Assembly (NCBI GenBank): GCA_002410935.1
Contig: DHPM01000007.1
Span: forward strand, 12,326-76,325
From: Caryophanales bacterium UBA5364
GTDB lineage: Bacteria; Bacillota_I; Bacilli_A; RF39; UBA660
Length of the DNA: 64,000 nucleotides
Direction of reading: 5' to 3'
Shown here: positions 37,904 to 47,659 of the stretch, piece by piece
Layout: each line of letters starts with the position of its first letter
How positions within the stretch are numbered: position 1 is the first letter of the stretch
Program-made: the position numbers and the translations under genes
The notes under the pieces: model-generated
What the model saw: only the letters and a program-made list of their open reading frames with translations
Database searches by the model: none
Told to the model about the DNA's origin: nothing

Positions 37904-37933
37904 CTTATAAAAACACTGAATGTACACATGATA
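37904..37933 (+). promoter_or_regulatory. Candidate sigma-G-type promoter of the SASP gene
   Basis: CTTATA and CATGATA separated by 17 bases resemble the forespore sigma -35/-10 pattern (5 of 7 in the -10). It overlaps an inverted repeat TGTACAC / GTGTACA (37921-37943) just before the ribosome site. Weak by sequence alone. Confidence 0.35.
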
Positions 37934-37956
37934 TTAGTGTACAGGAGGTGAAACAA

Positions 37957-38172
37957 ATGAATAATAACCAATCAAAAAATAAATTAGTAGTACCTGGCGC
38001 AAAGCAAGCAATTGATAAAATGAAATGGGAAATTGCTAGTGAATTAGGTGTTAATATGGGTCCTGATGCTACCTCTAGAGCAAATGGTTCAGTAGGGGGA
38101 GAAATTACTAAACGTTTAGTTCAAATGGGACAACAACAACTAGGAAGTACTGCTAACTTTCAATCAAAATAA
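37957..38172 (+). CDS. Small acid-soluble spore protein, alpha/beta type
   Basis: 71-aa DNA-protecting spore protein. The GPR cleavage site is visible in [10 protein letters not shown] (cut expected after the glutamate) and the C-terminal DNA-binding motif in [23 protein letters not shown] 37957 is preceded by AGGAGGTG, one of the strongest ribosome sites in the window. The matching germination protease gene is at 61.8 kb. Expression in the forespore is expected for the family. Confidence 0.95.
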   Translation: MNNNQSKNKLVVPGAKQAIDKMKWEIASELGVNMGPDATSRANGSVGGEITKRLVQMGQQQLGSTANFQSK

Positions 38173-38180
38173 ATAAAATG

Positions 38181-38205
38181 GACAGATATTACTCTGTCTT
38201 TTTTT
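38181..38205 (+). terminator. Terminator after the SASP gene
   Basis: GACAGA / TCTGTC stem, 6-base loop and T-run; it abuts the converging clpP gene. Confidence 0.75.
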
Positions 38206-38770
38206 ATAGTATTTTATCGACAATACCATACTCTAATGCTTCTTCAGCACTTAGAAAATAATCGCGTTCAGTATCCTGTTCAACCACTTTCAATTCTTTG
38301 CCAGTATTTTTAGATAATAATAAATTTAATTTTTCTTTTAATTTTAAAATCCTTTCAGCAGCAATCTTTATTTCTGTTGCTTGACCTTGAACACCACCTA
38401 ATGGTTGATGAATCATGATTTCGCTATTAGGTAAACAAAATCTTTTACCCTTTGTTCCACTAGATAATAAAAAGGCTGCCATACTAGCTGCTATACCAAT
38501 ACAAATGGTTGAAACATTACTTTTAATAAAATTCATAGTATCGTATACAGCCATACCAGAAGTTACACTTCCACCAGGAGAATTAATGTATAAACTAATA
38601 TCATCATTATTTAATGAGTCTAAATATAATAATTCAGCAACTATAATATTAGCATTAGCATCATCTATTTCCCCTGTTAAAATCACAATACGATCTTTTA
38701 ATAATCTCGAATATAAATCATAAACCCTTTCATTATTGTTAGTTCTTTCTATTACTGTAGGAATTAACAT
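38204..38770 (-). CDS. clpP: ATP-dependent Clp protease proteolytic subunit
   Basis: Serine peptidase subunit that forms the ClpP barrel with Clp ATPases. 188 aa. Catalytic serine in [18 protein letters not shown], histidine in [14 protein letters not shown] and the aspartate near [13 protein letters not shown]. Also [27 protein letters not shown] precedes the ATG. Monocistronic; no CtsR-type operator repeat was recognised upstream. Confidence 0.96.
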   Translation of the reverse strand: MLIPTVIERTNNNERVYDLYSRLLKDRIVILTGEIDDANANIIVAELLYLDSLNNDDISLYINSPGGSVTSGMAVYDTMNFIKSNVSTICIGIAASMAAFLLSSGTKGKRFCLPNSEIMIHQPLGGVQGQATEIKIAAERILKLKEKLNLLLSKNTGKELKVVEQDTERDYFLSAEEALEYGIVDKIL

Positions 38771-38879
38771 TTTATCACCCCACTATTATAATAGGTCGTT
38801 AAAGTGTAAATATGTATCAAAAGGTGTGACAAAATAAATATTTTTTGATAAAATGATTATATAGAATAGAGGGAATAAA

Positions 38880-40544
38880 GTGGAGAAAACTGTTAAAATT
38901 AACTTTAGAGACCTTGTAACTAATGAATATCCTGTTGGTACAAGTCTTAAAGAAGTTAGTAAAGATTTTAAAAAATATTTTAATTACCCCATTTTAGCAG
39001 CTAAAATGGACAACAATCTATTTAGTTTAAGCCATACTATTCATAAAAAACATGATATTGATTTTTATGATCGTAGTAGCGAAGTTGGTAATAGTATTTA
39101 TAATAGTAGTTTACAATTATTATTAGTTGTAGCAATTAAAAAAGTATTTGGTAGTAATGTTGATGTTATTGTTGAACACTCAATTGATAAAGGTGTTTAT
39201 TGTGAATTACTTAATATGACATTAGAAAAATCAGATATTAAAAAAATAGAAGATAAGATGCACGAATTAGTTCTTCAAAACTTAGTTTATCATAAGGTTA
39301 GTGTTTCTCGTATTGATGCTATTAAATATTTCAATAGTAGAAAACAATATGATAAAGTTAATGTTTTAAAATATATCAGTAATAGTTATGTTAATTTATA
39401 TCGTTTAGATGATATATATGATTATTTTTTTGGTGAACTAGCCAATAATACTGGTGATATTGATGATTTTAAATTGACATATATTAAAGGAAATGGTTTT
39501 GTATTATCTAGTCCAACTGTTTCCAATCCAGAATGTACTTTAGATTATGTTCATCATAAGTTAATGTTTGAAAGTTTCTTAGAGTACACTGAATGGGGAA
39601 GAAAAGTTGGAATTGCAACTGCTTCAGATTTAAATAGTATTGTATCAAATGGTAAATATGATGAGATTATAAGATTATCAGAGGTTTATTATGAAAATCA
39701 ATTATCGCATGTTAGTGATGTTATTTATAAAAATAAAAATGAAATTAAATTTATTTTAATTGCTGGACCATCATCTAGTGGTAAGACGACTACAGCTAAA
39801 AAGTTAGAAGTCTATTTAGCATCACGTGGTTTTACAACCCATAGCATTTCGATTGATGATTATTTTTTAGAAAGAGAACAAACCCCAAAAGATGCTAATG
39901 GTGAATACGATTTTGAAGGTGTTGATGCAATTGATATTGAATTATTTAATCAACATTTAGCAAAATTATTAGATGGTGAAAGAGTTCTATTGCCACAATA
40001 TAACTTTTTAACTGGTAGAAAAGAATATAAAAACAAATACATTCAAATAGGGGAAAAAGATGTTGTTGTAATTGAAGGATTACATGCCCTTAATGATAAA
40101 TTAACAATGTCAATTGAGAGAAAAAATAAATATAAGATTTATGTATGCCCTTTAACACAATTGAATATTGATCGTCATAATCGTGTTCATACAAGTGATA
40201 CTAGACGTTTAAGAAGAATTGTTCGTGATAATAAATATCGTGGGTATTCAGCGGCCGCAACTTTAAAAATGTGGAAAAAAATACGAGAAGGAGAAGAAAA
40301 ACATATCTTCCCTTTCCAAAATGACGCTGATATCGTAATAAATACAGCGATGTTATATGAAATAGGTGTTTTAAAAATTTATGCTGAACCATTGCTTTTC
40401 TCGGTACCTGAGGATGATGAATCATATCCAGAAGCAATTAGGTTAATTAATTTCTTAAGGAATTTTTTACCTATTCCAAGTGATAATATACCGAGAGAAT
40501 CATTGTTAAGAGAGTTTATTGGTGGGGGTTGTTTTAATGATTAG
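38880..40544 (+). CDS. Nucleoside (uridine) kinase-like protein with N-terminal TGS/tRNA-synthetase-like region
   Basis: 554 aa, starting at GTG with AGAGGG upstream. Residues 1-60 look like a TGS-type beta-grasp domain and the next part resembles the ThrRS editing-type region ([16 protein letters not shown]). The C-terminal half has a P-loop [19 protein letters not shown] (about residue 298), SIDDYFLER and [13 protein letters not shown], as in uridine kinase/phosphoribulokinase proteins. Such fusions are common in Firmicutes and Thermotogae; the true substrate is uncertain. gap follows after a few bases. Confidence 0.83.
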   Translation: MEKTVKINFRDLVTNEYPVGTSLKEVSKDFKKYFNYPILAAKMDNNLFSLSHTIHKKHDIDFYDRSSEVGNSIYNSSLQLLLVVAIKKVFGSNVDVIVEHSIDKGVYCELLNMTLEKSDIKKIEDKMHELVLQNLVYHKVSVSRIDAIKYFNSRKQYDKVNVLKYISNSYVNLYRLDDIYDYFFGELANNTGDIDDFKLTYIKGNGFVLSSPTVSNPECTLDYVHHKLMFESFLEYTEWGRKVGIATASDLNSIVSNGKYDEIIRLSEVYYENQLSHVSDVIYKNKNEIKFILIAGPSSSGKTTTAKKLEVYLASRGFTTHSISIDDYFLEREQTPKDANGEYDFEGVDAIDIELFNQHLAKLLDGERVLLPQYNFLTGRKEYKNKYIQIGEKDVVVIEGLHALNDKLTMSIERKNKYKIYVCPLTQLNIDRHNRVHTSDTRRLRRIVRDNKYRGYSAAATLKMWKKIREGEEKHIFPFQNDADIVINTAMLYEIGVLKIYAEPLLFSVPEDDESYPEAIRLINFLRNFLPIPSDNIPRESLLREFIGGGCFND

Positions 40545-40558
40545 AAAGGAAGATGAAA

Positions 40559-41572
40559 GTGATTAAAGTAGCAATTAATGGTTTTGGAAGAATTGGAAGA
40601 TTAGTATTTAGAATAATGGAGGAAGATCCTACATTTGAAGTAGTTGCAATCAATGACTTAACAGATGCAGAGCAATTAGCTCATTTATTAAAATATGATA
40701 CTAATCATCGTCAATATCGTACTGATGAAATTAGTTTTAACGAAGGAGAAATTATTGTTGGAGATCATAAGATAAAGGTATTTGCTGAAAAAGATCCTAA
40801 TAATTTACCTTGGGGTGAACTAGGTGTTGACGAAGTATTTGAATGTACTGGTAGGTTTACTAAGAAGGAAGAAGCATTAGCTCATATTAATGCTGGAGCT
40901 AAAAAGGTTATTATCTCAGCGCCTGCTAAGGGAGATGTAGAAACAATTGTCTATAATGTTAATGAAAATATTTTAGATGGTAGTGAAGAAGTAATTAGTG
41001 CTGCAAGTTGTACAACAAATTGTCTAGCACCAGTTGTAAATGTATTACATAATGAATTTGGAATAGTTAAAGGTTATATGACTACAGTTCATTCATATAC
41101 TAACGATCAAGTAATTTTAGATGTTGCTCACCCTAAAGGTATTAAAGCTCGTCGTGGACGTGCTGGAGCTGCTAATATTATCCCATCATCTACAGGTGCA
41201 GCTAGTGCAATTGGACTAGTTATACCAGAATTAAAAGGTAAATTAGATGGTAGTGCTTTAAGAGTCCCAACAACAACTGGTTCAGTTATTGATTTAACTT
41301 TAGAATTAGCTAAGAATACTACAGTAGAAGAAATAAATGATGCATTTAAAAATAATGCTAACGAAACTTTAGGCTTTACAACTGATCCTATTGTATCAAG
41401 TGATATTATTGGTTCTAATTTAGGGGCTTTAGTTGATGGATTATTAACTAGTGTTCTTGAAGTAGATGGTAAGCAATTAGTTAAGGTAGTTGCTTGGTAC
41501 GATAATGAAATGGGATATAGTACTCAAATGGTTCGAACAGCTAAATATTTAGGTGAACAAATGAGAAAGTAA
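40559..41572 (+). CDS. gap: Glyceraldehyde-3-phosphate dehydrogenase
   Basis: NAD-linked glycolytic enzyme, 337 aa from GTG 40559. That start is chosen because AAAGGAAG lies 6-8 bases before it and directly touches ATG 40553. The Rossmann start [16 protein letters not shown], the catalytic cysteine in [12 protein letters not shown] (about residue 152), and [11 protein letters not shown] are present. It begins a stretch of glycolysis genes that continues with pgk, tpiA and gpmI. Confidence 0.96.
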   Translation: MIKVAINGFGRIGRLVFRIMEEDPTFEVVAINDLTDAEQLAHLLKYDTNHRQYRTDEISFNEGEIIVGDHKIKVFAEKDPNNLPWGELGVDEVFECTGRFTKKEEALAHINAGAKKVIISAPAKGDVETIVYNVNENILDGSEEVISAASCTTNCLAPVVNVLHNEFGIVKGYMTTVHSYTNDQVILDVAHPKGIKARRGRAGAANIIPSSTGAASAIGLVIPELKGKLDGSALRVPTTTGSVIDLTLELAKNTTVEEINDAFKNNANETLGFTTDPIVSSDIIGSNLGALVDGLLTSVLEVDGKQLVKVVAWYDNEMGYSTQMVRTAKYLGEQMRK

Positions 41573-41590
41573 GTTAAACTTACTTTTTTT
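41566..41590 (+). terminator. Terminator after gap
   Basis: AAGTAAGTT / AACTTACTT with T-run, overlapping the gap stop codon. Confidence 0.75.
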
Positions 41591-41641
41591 ATGCAATAAT
41601 CTAAAAATGTGATAAAATATTAGTAATGAATAGGTGATTTA

Positions 41642-42619
41642 ATGAAAAAAAATAATGGGTTTACCTTAATTGAATTAATAGGTGTTATTGTTCTTATTGT
41701 TATAATTTTATCAATAGCTGTTCCTTCAGTGGTTGAAATACTTAAAAATGCTAATGATTCTAAAGGAAAAGAATTAGCTAATATGATTGAATTAGCAGCT
41801 GAAACTTATGTTGAACAAAACAGGGATTTATTTTCTAATTTAACAGAGGTTGGAAGTAAGGAATTTATTAAGGTTAGGACCTTAATTGAAAATGATTATA
41901 TAGAGAATGAAATAAAAGGTGTCGATGATGAGGATATTAGTAATTATACGGTTATTGCAACCGTTGGAAATGATAATATTATAAAGTATACTTATACTAA
42001 TCGTAATAGTGATACAACCGCATATATTAGTGATGGCTTATTACTACATTATGATGCCTACAACAAACCGGTTGATAATACATGGCATGATTTAAGTGGA
42101 TATAATAACGATGCCACTTTAGTAGGATTTGAAAAGGTAACTAGTAATGGTTTAACCTTTGATGGTGTTGATGATACAGTTAATGCTAGTTTTACTTTTC
42201 CTAATGATGCTTCAACTATTCAATTTGTTTTTGAATCTGAAGTTTTTCGTTATACTGAATTTAAGTTTGGGCCCATTTCATTTAAATGGAGAATTGTTAA
42301 TAATATTCCATATGTTAATTTTTGGGATACTACTAGCTTTTATAATTCAACCCCATTTGATGAAATATTACCAATTAATACACCGATGCTTATTACAATT
42401 ACCTTTGATGGGAACAACAGAAGTTTATATGTTAATTCAAAATTAATGAAATCAGTAACTAAATCATTAACTTTAAAGGTAGATAATGGTATAATTTTAG
42501 GTGGTGGAACTGAAAAATTAACTGGTAAAATGTATGGTCTACGAATATATGATAAAGTTTTAACGGATAGTGAAATGGAAAAAAACTATGAAATAGATAA
42601 AGATCGTTTTAATATATAG
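41642..42619 (+). CDS. Prepilin-like protein with LamG-type lectin domain
   Basis: 325 aa. The N-terminus has a type IV prepilin signal: KKNNGFTLIELIG, with the peptidase site between G and F, followed by a hydrophobic helix to about residue 30. Residues 130-325 form a concanavalin/LamG-like domain (LLLHYDAYNKPVDNTWHDLS, GLTFDGVDD, YGLRIYDKVLTDSEMEKNY). It is probably a surface or pseudopilus subunit binding glycans or other ligands. It lies between gap and pgk although it has no glycolytic role; two more prepilins are at 54.4-57.5 kb. No pilus assembly ATPase or prepilin peptidase gene is in the window. Confidence 0.85.
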   Translation: MKKNNGFTLIELIGVIVLIVIILSIAVPSVVEILKNANDSKGKELANMIELAAETYVEQNRDLFSNLTEVGSKEFIKVRTLIENDYIENEIKGVDDEDISNYTVIATVGNDNIIKYTYTNRNSDTTAYISDGLLLHYDAYNKPVDNTWHDLSGYNNDATLVGFEKVTSNGLTFDGVDDTVNASFTFPNDASTIQFVFESEVFRYTEFKFGPISFKWRIVNNIPYVNFWDTTSFYNSTPFDEILPINTPMLITITFDGNNRSLYVNSKLMKSVTKSLTLKVDNGIILGGGTEKLTGKMYGLRIYDKVLTDSEMEKNYEIDKDRFNI

Positions 42620-42627
42620 GAGGATAT

Positions 42628-43812
42628 ATGAAAAAAACAATAAGAGATTTCGATTTAAACGGTAAAAAAGTAATAATTAGAGTTGATTTTAATGTTCCTA
42701 TTAAAGATGGAGTAATAACTGATGATAATAGGATTAAAGAAAGTTTAAAAACAATTCAATACGCTATTGATAATTCAGCTAAAGTTATTTTAATGTCTCA
42801 TTTAGGTCGTATTAAAGAAGAAGGTGATAAAGTTAAAAATACTTTAGAACCAGTTAGTGCAAGATTAAGTGAACTTTTAAATAAAAATATTACTTTTATT
42901 TCTAATACAAGGGGCAAAGAATTAGAAGAAGCTATTAATCACCTTCAAGACGGGGATATATTATTAATGGAAAATACTCGTTATGAAGATTTAGATGGTA
43001 AAAAAGAAAGTGGTAATGATCCAAAATTAGCTAAATATTGGGCTAGTTTAGGTGATATTTATATTAATGATGCATTTGGCACAAGTCATCGTAGTCATGC
43101 CTCTAATGTAGGTATTGCCTCTATTTTACCTAATGGAGTTGGGTTCTTAATTGAAAAGGAACTAACTATATTAGAGCCGGCTATCAATAATCCAAGGCAC
43201 CCATTTACAGTCATCTTAGGTGGTGCTAAAGTAAGTGATAAAATAGGTGTTATCGAAAACTTAGTTAAGATTGCTGACTATATTTTAATAGGTGGAGGAA
43301 TGGCCTTTACTTTCTTAAAAGCTAAGGATATCGAAGTGGGCAAATCGTTAGTTGATTTAGATAATATTGATTTTTGTAAAGAAATGTTAGAAAAATACCC
43401 AGATAAAATCATTTTACCGATTGATGTTATTGCTGGTAATGAACTATCAGATAAGAGTATTAGTCATGAAGTCTTTATTACTGATTTAAAAAGTGATGAA
43501 ATGGGCTTAGATATTGGAACCCAAACAATAAAAGTGTTTAAGCAATATCTAATAGATAGTCAAACAATTATATGGAATGGACCAGTAGGTGCATTTGAAT
43601 ATCAAAATTATGCTGAAGGTACAAAAAAAATATGTGAAATTTTATCCAATCTTGATGCTACTACTATTTTAGGTGGTGGAGATACCGCATCAGCGGCTAT
43701 TAACTTTGGTTATAAGGATTCATTTACCCATATATCAACAGGTGGCGGCGCATCATTAGAACTTCTAGAAGGAAAAGTTCTTAGTGGAATTGATGTTATA
43801 AATAATAAGTAA
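42628..43812 (+). CDS. pgk: Phosphoglycerate kinase
   Basis: ATP-forming glycolytic enzyme, 394 aa. Marks: KKVIIRVDFNVPIKDG (substrate site), LMSHLGRIKEEGD, NDAFGTSHRSHAS, GGAKVSDKIGVIENL, WNGPVGAFE and the nucleotide-binding end GGGDTASAAI with STGGGASLELLEG. AGGAGG before the ATG. Starts 8 bases after the prepilin gene. Confidence 0.97.
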   Translation: MKKTIRDFDLNGKKVIIRVDFNVPIKDGVITDDNRIKESLKTIQYAIDNSAKVILMSHLGRIKEEGDKVKNTLEPVSARLSELLNKNITFISNTRGKELEEAINHLQDGDILLMENTRYEDLDGKKESGNDPKLAKYWASLGDIYINDAFGTSHRSHASNVGIASILPNGVGFLIEKELTILEPAINNPRHPFTVILGGAKVSDKIGVIENLVKIADYILIGGGMAFTFLKAKDIEVGKSLVDLDNIDFCKEMLEKYPDKIILPIDVIAGNELSDKSISHEVFITDLKSDEMGLDIGTQTIKVFKQYLIDSQTIIWNGPVGAFEYQNYAEGTKKICEILSNLDATTILGGGDTASAAINFGYKDSFTHISTGGGASLELLEGKVLSGIDVINNK

Positions 43813-43828
43813 GAAAAGGGAGAAAGAT

Positions 43829-45061
43829 ATGCGTATAGGAATGTTTACTGATATTTATTATCCTTATTTAAGCGGAGTTGTAATTAGTGTTGATTCACTA
43901 CGAAGAACTTTAGAAAAAGAAGGACATGAAGTATATATTATTACTAGTAATTTAGAAAATCAAAAGTTTTTGTATGACAAAAAAAATCGTATTATTAGAA
44001 TTCCCGGAATTGGTACACCAATCCCAGGTACCAAATTAGTTTATCCTTATTCAATAAGGACAGCTAGAATTATGAAAAAATGGAAATTAGATGTAATTCA
44101 TTCTCATACTGAATTTGGGGTAGGGACATTCGCTAGAATCGTTGGTAAGCAATTAAATATACCAATTGTTCATACTTATCATACAATGTATGAGGATTGT
44201 GTATACTTTGTAACTAAAGGTTATTTTGATAACGTTAGTAAGAAAATAGTTGAATATTTAACTAAGTTTTATTGTGATAAAACAGTATCTGAATTAATTG
44301 TACCAACCGATAAAGCAAAAGAAAAATTTATTAAGCAATATAAAGTTGATCGTAATATCCACATTGTACCTAATATTATTGAGATTGATAAATACTATAA
44401 AGAAAATGTTTTGCCAGATGTGTTAGAAGGTTACAAAAAGCAATTTGGTATTAAAGAAACTGACTTTTGTATTATGTATTTAGGTAGAGTATCAGAAGAA
44501 AAGAATATTATGTTTTTAATGAATGCTATGCCTAAATTAGTTAAATATAATAAAAATATTAAATTAGTCATTTGTGGCTCTGGTAATGCTTTAGATGGTT
44601 TGAAGAATGCTGCTAAGAAAAAGAAAGTAAACAATAATGTTATTTTTACTGATTTATATCCATTTGAAGAATCACCATACTATTATCAATTAGGACAAGT
44701 ATTTGTAATGGCTTCTAAAAGTGAAACACAAGGGATGACTGTTATTGAGGCGCTATCTTCATCTAAACCTGTTATTTGTATTGAAGATGATAGTTATAGG
44801 AATACAGTTATTCATGGATATAATGGTTATTTTTTCAAAAATGAGAAAGAATATATAGAATATGTAAAAGAGTTAATGGATAATCCAGATAAATTAGAAG
44901 AATTCAGTAATAATGCCCATGAAAGTATTCAAAAGTATTCACCACAAGTGTTTGCTAATAACATTTTAAATGTTTATAAGATAGCAATTGAAAAAAATAA
45001 AATGACTTTTATGTCAAAATTAAAAAAATATTGGGGAGGTGTTTTTAGTGGAAAGAAATAA
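43829..45061 (+). CDS. GT4 glycosyltransferase, probable diacylglycerol glucosyltransferase
   Basis: 410-aa retaining glycosyltransferase of the alpha-monoglucosyl-diacylglycerol synthase type, membrane-associated on the inner face. It opens MRIGMFTDIYYPYLSGVVIS (acceptor-side domain) and has HSHTEFGVGTFARI, YLGRVSEEKNI and SKSETQGMTVIEALSSSKP, the E-x7-E nucleotide-sugar site of GT4. The basic C-terminus may help membrane binding. It probably makes glucolipid, using UDP-glucose from GalU. Located between pgk and tpiA; the tpiA start overlaps its 3' end. Confidence 0.83.
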   Translation: MRIGMFTDIYYPYLSGVVISVDSLRRTLEKEGHEVYIITSNLENQKFLYDKKNRIIRIPGIGTPIPGTKLVYPYSIRTARIMKKWKLDVIHSHTEFGVGTFARIVGKQLNIPIVHTYHTMYEDCVYFVTKGYFDNVSKKIVEYLTKFYCDKTVSELIVPTDKAKEKFIKQYKVDRNIHIVPNIIEIDKYYKENVLPDVLEGYKKQFGIKETDFCIMYLGRVSEEKNIMFLMNAMPKLVKYNKNIKLVICGSGNALDGLKNAAKKKKVNNNVIFTDLYPFEESPYYYQLGQVFVMASKSETQGMTVIEALSSSKPVICIEDDSYRNTVIHGYNGYFFKNEKEYIEYVKELMDNPDKLEEFSNNAHESIQKYSPQVFANNILNVYKIAIEKNKMTFMSKLKKYWGGVFSGKK

Positions 45062-45779
45062 AGTAGTTGTTGCTAATTTAAAAATGAATTTAGTATATGA
45101 TGAGATAAAAGCATATATTGAACAAGCAAAAAAGGAAATATCTAATAATCAAGTTATTATTTGTCCAACAAGTATTTATCTACCGTATTTTTTACAAGGA
45201 AACTATGATTTAGGTGTTCAAAATACCTCTGAAAAAAGTGAAGGAGCTTATACTGGTGAGTTAAGTCCTAAACAAGCCTATAGTATGGGAGCTAAGTACA
45301 CTATTTTAGGGCACAGTGAACGAAGAACTATATTTAAAGAAGATGATCTTCTTATTAATAAAAAGATTATTGAAGCAATAAAAAACAATCTTAATGTAAT
45401 TTTATGTATAGGTGAGACTCAAGAAGAAAGAGCACTTCGAAAAACAGAACAAGTTATAAAAAGACAATTAATTAATTGCCTTCGAGATTTAGAACATGAT
45501 ATGTTTGATAATATTATAATTGCTTATGAACCAATTTGGGCAATAGGTACTAATATAACACCAACAGTAGAGGATATTCTAGGTATTGCTGACTACATTA
45601 AAAATGCAGTTAATAGTTTATATAATTATGAAAATGTTCGAGTTTTATACGGTGGAAGTGTTAATGAAAAAAATATAAAGGATTTGAATAAGATAGATAA
45701 AATCGATGGCTTTTTAGTTGGTAGCGCATCACTAGATTTCAACAAATTTGCTAAAATAATTAATGTTGTCATTGATTGA
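45048..45779 (+). CDS. tpiA: Triosephosphate isomerase
   Basis: TIM barrel, 243 aa from GTG 45048, which lies 8 bases after GGGGAGG (an earlier GTG at 45039 is too near the ribosome site). Catalytic lysine in VVANLKMN, histidine in ILGHSERR, glutamate in AYEPIWAIGT, phosphate loop in YGGSVNEKN. Overlaps the glycosyltransferase gene by 14 bases. Confidence 0.96.
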   Translation: MERNKVVVANLKMNLVYDEIKAYIEQAKKEISNNQVIICPTSIYLPYFLQGNYDLGVQNTSEKSEGAYTGELSPKQAYSMGAKYTILGHSERRTIFKEDDLLINKKIIEAIKNNLNVILCIGETQEERALRKTEQVIKRQLINCLRDLEHDMFDNIIIAYEPIWAIGTNITPTVEDILGIADYIKNAVNSLYNYENVRVLYGGSVNEKNIKDLNKIDKIDGFLVGSASLDFNKFAKIINVVID

Positions 45780-45797
45780 CGACATTTTTTTTGACTT

Positions 45798-45814
45798 TTC
45801 GACAAAATTCGACA
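45798..45814 (+). promoter_or_regulatory. Two tandem Spo0A boxes upstream of spo0A
   Basis: TTCGACA occurs at 45798-45804 and again at 45808-45814, each the exact complement of the 0A box TGTCGAA and exactly 10 bases (one helical turn) apart. A TATAAT at about 45858 lies between them and the spo0A start. Autoregulation by Spo0A is the natural reading. Confidence 0.75.
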
Positions 45815-45894
45815 AAACTAGATAAACTTTACTCTAGAAACGTTGGGGTAAAAAAGGTATAATGTAGTTGTTTATCAAATAGAGGGAGAAATAT

Positions 45895-46659
45895 ATGGAA
45901 AAAATTCGGGTTTTAATGGTCGATGATAATACTAGTTTAGTGGGAATGGTTAAGGAATATTTTAAAAATCATGAAAATATTGAATTAGTATTGACCGCAA
46001 GTGATGGGGTAGAGGGGATTGCTGTAATTGAAAAGGAAGTAAATAATTATGATATAATTATTTTAGATTTAATTATGCCTAATAAAGATGGCATTTATGT
46101 CTTAGAAGAAATGAAAAAACGTAATATTAGAAAACGTGTTATTGTTTCAACAAGTTATAATGCAGCAGAAGTAATTAGAGAAGTTGCAGAATATGGTGTT
46201 AATTATTATATTCTAAAACCATTTGATCTTCATGATTTAGAAAAGAGGATTTTAGAGTCATTTAAGGTTACAGATAATAAGAGCATTGATATTCACCATA
46301 ATAACTTACAAATATCAATTACCAAAATACTTCATGAATTAGGAATACCTTCACACATTAAAGGATATCAATATATCCGAGACGGGATTGAAATTATCTA
46401 TCGTAAACCTGAAACAATTGGTGGTATTACTAAGGAATTATATCCAGAATTAGCTAGTAAATATAGTACAACTGTATCGAGAGTAGAAAGAGCAATTAGA
46501 CATGCTATAGAAGTTAGCTGGAATCGTGGGAACTGGGCATTAATGGAAGAAATATTTGGTCATAGTGTTGATATTGATAAAGCAAAACCAACTAATTCTG
46601 AATTTATTGTAACGATTGCTGATAAGTTAAAATTAGAATTTAATAGAATAGGCGGATAG
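45895..46659 (+). CDS. spo0A: Sporulation master regulator Spo0A
   Basis: 254-aa response regulator. The receiver domain (residues 1-120) has the acidic pair D10-D11 (VDDN), phospho-acceptor D58 ([11 protein letters not shown]) and the lysine in ILKPFD. After a linker, the Spo0A DNA-binding domain (about 140-254) includes [38 protein letters not shown] and the recognition helix [19 protein letters not shown]. It switches on sporulation genes when phosphorylated. Tandem 0A boxes lie upstream and a candidate kinase gene is at 59.2 kb. Confidence 0.97.
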   Translation: MEKIRVLMVDDNTSLVGMVKEYFKNHENIELVLTASDGVEGIAVIEKEVNNYDIIILDLIMPNKDGIYVLEEMKKRNIRKRVIVSTSYNAAEVIREVAEYGVNYYILKPFDLHDLEKRILESFKVTDNKSIDIHHNNLQISITKILHELGIPSHIKGYQYIRDGIEIIYRKPETIGGITKELYPELASKYSTTVSRVERAIRHAIEVSWNRGNWALMEEIFGHSVDIDKAKPTNSEFIVTIADKLKLEFNRIGG

Positions 46660-46669
46660 CCTTTTTTTA

Positions 46670-46697
46670 TTGACAAAAATATTTATCGAGGTATAAT
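46670..46697 (+). promoter_or_regulatory. Promoter of the lipid kinase gene
   Basis: TTGACA (46670-46675) and TATAAT (46692-46697), both consensus, separated by 16 bases. Confidence 0.75.
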
Positions 46698-46716
46698 AAC
46701 GTTGTATGGGGGATTT

Positions 46717-47595
46717 ATGAAAAGAGTATTTATTATTAACCCTATTGCGGGTAATGGATGTACCTTAAAAATAGGAAAGATCATTGAAAGTATTTGTAAT
46801 GAACAGCAAATTGATTATCAAATTCATTATACTAATAAACCAAAAGAGGCAACAGAACTTACTAAATTACATAGTTATAATTTAGAACCAACTGTTATTT
46901 ATAGTGTTGGCGGTGATGGGACACTATCTGAAGTTGTAAATGGTATTATTGGTAGTAAAGCTATGCTTGGTATTATCCCAGCTGGTAGTGGTAACGATTT
47001 TGTAAGAACTTTGCCAACCATCAACGAAAGTATTTCAAAAATAGATATTGGACAAGTGAATGAACATTACTTTATTAACATTGCATCAATTGGTATTGAT
47101 GCAGAAATAGCTTATAATGCTGGGAAAATGAAGAACATGAAAATACCTAAGTCATGGATATACAATGCAAGTATTTTATATACCCTTGGTCAATATAAAA
47201 ATAAAATTATTGACTATAATATTAATGATGAACAAGCAACCAAAAAAATTACGTTACTAGCTATATGTAATGGTAGATATTATGGTGGTGGTTTTTGTAT
47301 GGCACCTAACGCTTTAATTGATGATGGAGCTTTTGATGTATATTTAGTAGATGCTATGCCTAAAATAAAAATCCCCGGCGCCTTATTAAAATTAAAGAAA
47401 CAACTTCATGAACAATTATCAGTTATTCATAAATACAATAGTAATCATCTTTCAATCGATTCAGATGAAAAACTAGTTTGTAATGTTGATGGTGAAATTA
47501 TTTATGATAATCATCTTGATTTTAAACTATTAGAAAAAGAAATAACACTTTATAATCATGATGACTTAAAAATAAAACAATTAATTCGAAAGTGA
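46717..47595 (+). CDS. Diacylglycerol/lipid kinase (DagK/YegS family)
   Basis: 292 aa from ATG 46717, with GGGGGA upstream. Catalytic-domain marks: FIINPIAGNG, VIYSVGGDGTLSEVVNGII, IPAGSGNDFVRTL and CNGRYYGGGFCMAP. In Gram-positives DgkB-type members return diacylglycerol to phosphatidic acid. That would feed the CDP-diacylglycerol route (Tam41-type enzyme at 33.8 kb) and compete with the lipid glucosyltransferase for diacylglycerol. The exact lipid is not determined by sequence. Confidence 0.87.
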   Translation: MKRVFIINPIAGNGCTLKIGKIIESICNEQQIDYQIHYTNKPKEATELTKLHSYNLEPTVIYSVGGDGTLSEVVNGIIGSKAMLGIIPAGSGNDFVRTLPTINESISKIDIGQVNEHYFINIASIGIDAEIAYNAGKMKNMKIPKSWIYNASILYTLGQYKNKIIDYNINDEQATKKITLLAICNGRYYGGGFCMAPNALIDDGAFDVYLVDAMPKIKIPGALLKLKKQLHEQLSVIHKYNSNHLSIDSDEKLVCNVDGEIIYDNHLDFKLLEKEITLYNHDDLKIKQLIRK

Positions 47596-47611
47596 TATTA
47601 TCACTTTTTTT
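47590..47611 (+). terminator. Terminator after the lipid kinase gene
   Basis: AAGTGAT / ATCACTT stem with 3-base loop and T-run, overlapping the stop codon. Confidence 0.78.
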
Positions 47612-47659
47612 GTTGAATAAATGATAATATATGGTAAAATTAAAGATGGAGATGATATG

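Noticed and set aside
37879-37912. CTTTTATAAG / CTTATAAAAA as thiI terminator
   Set aside because: The stem is very AT-rich and no T-run follows; too weak to call.
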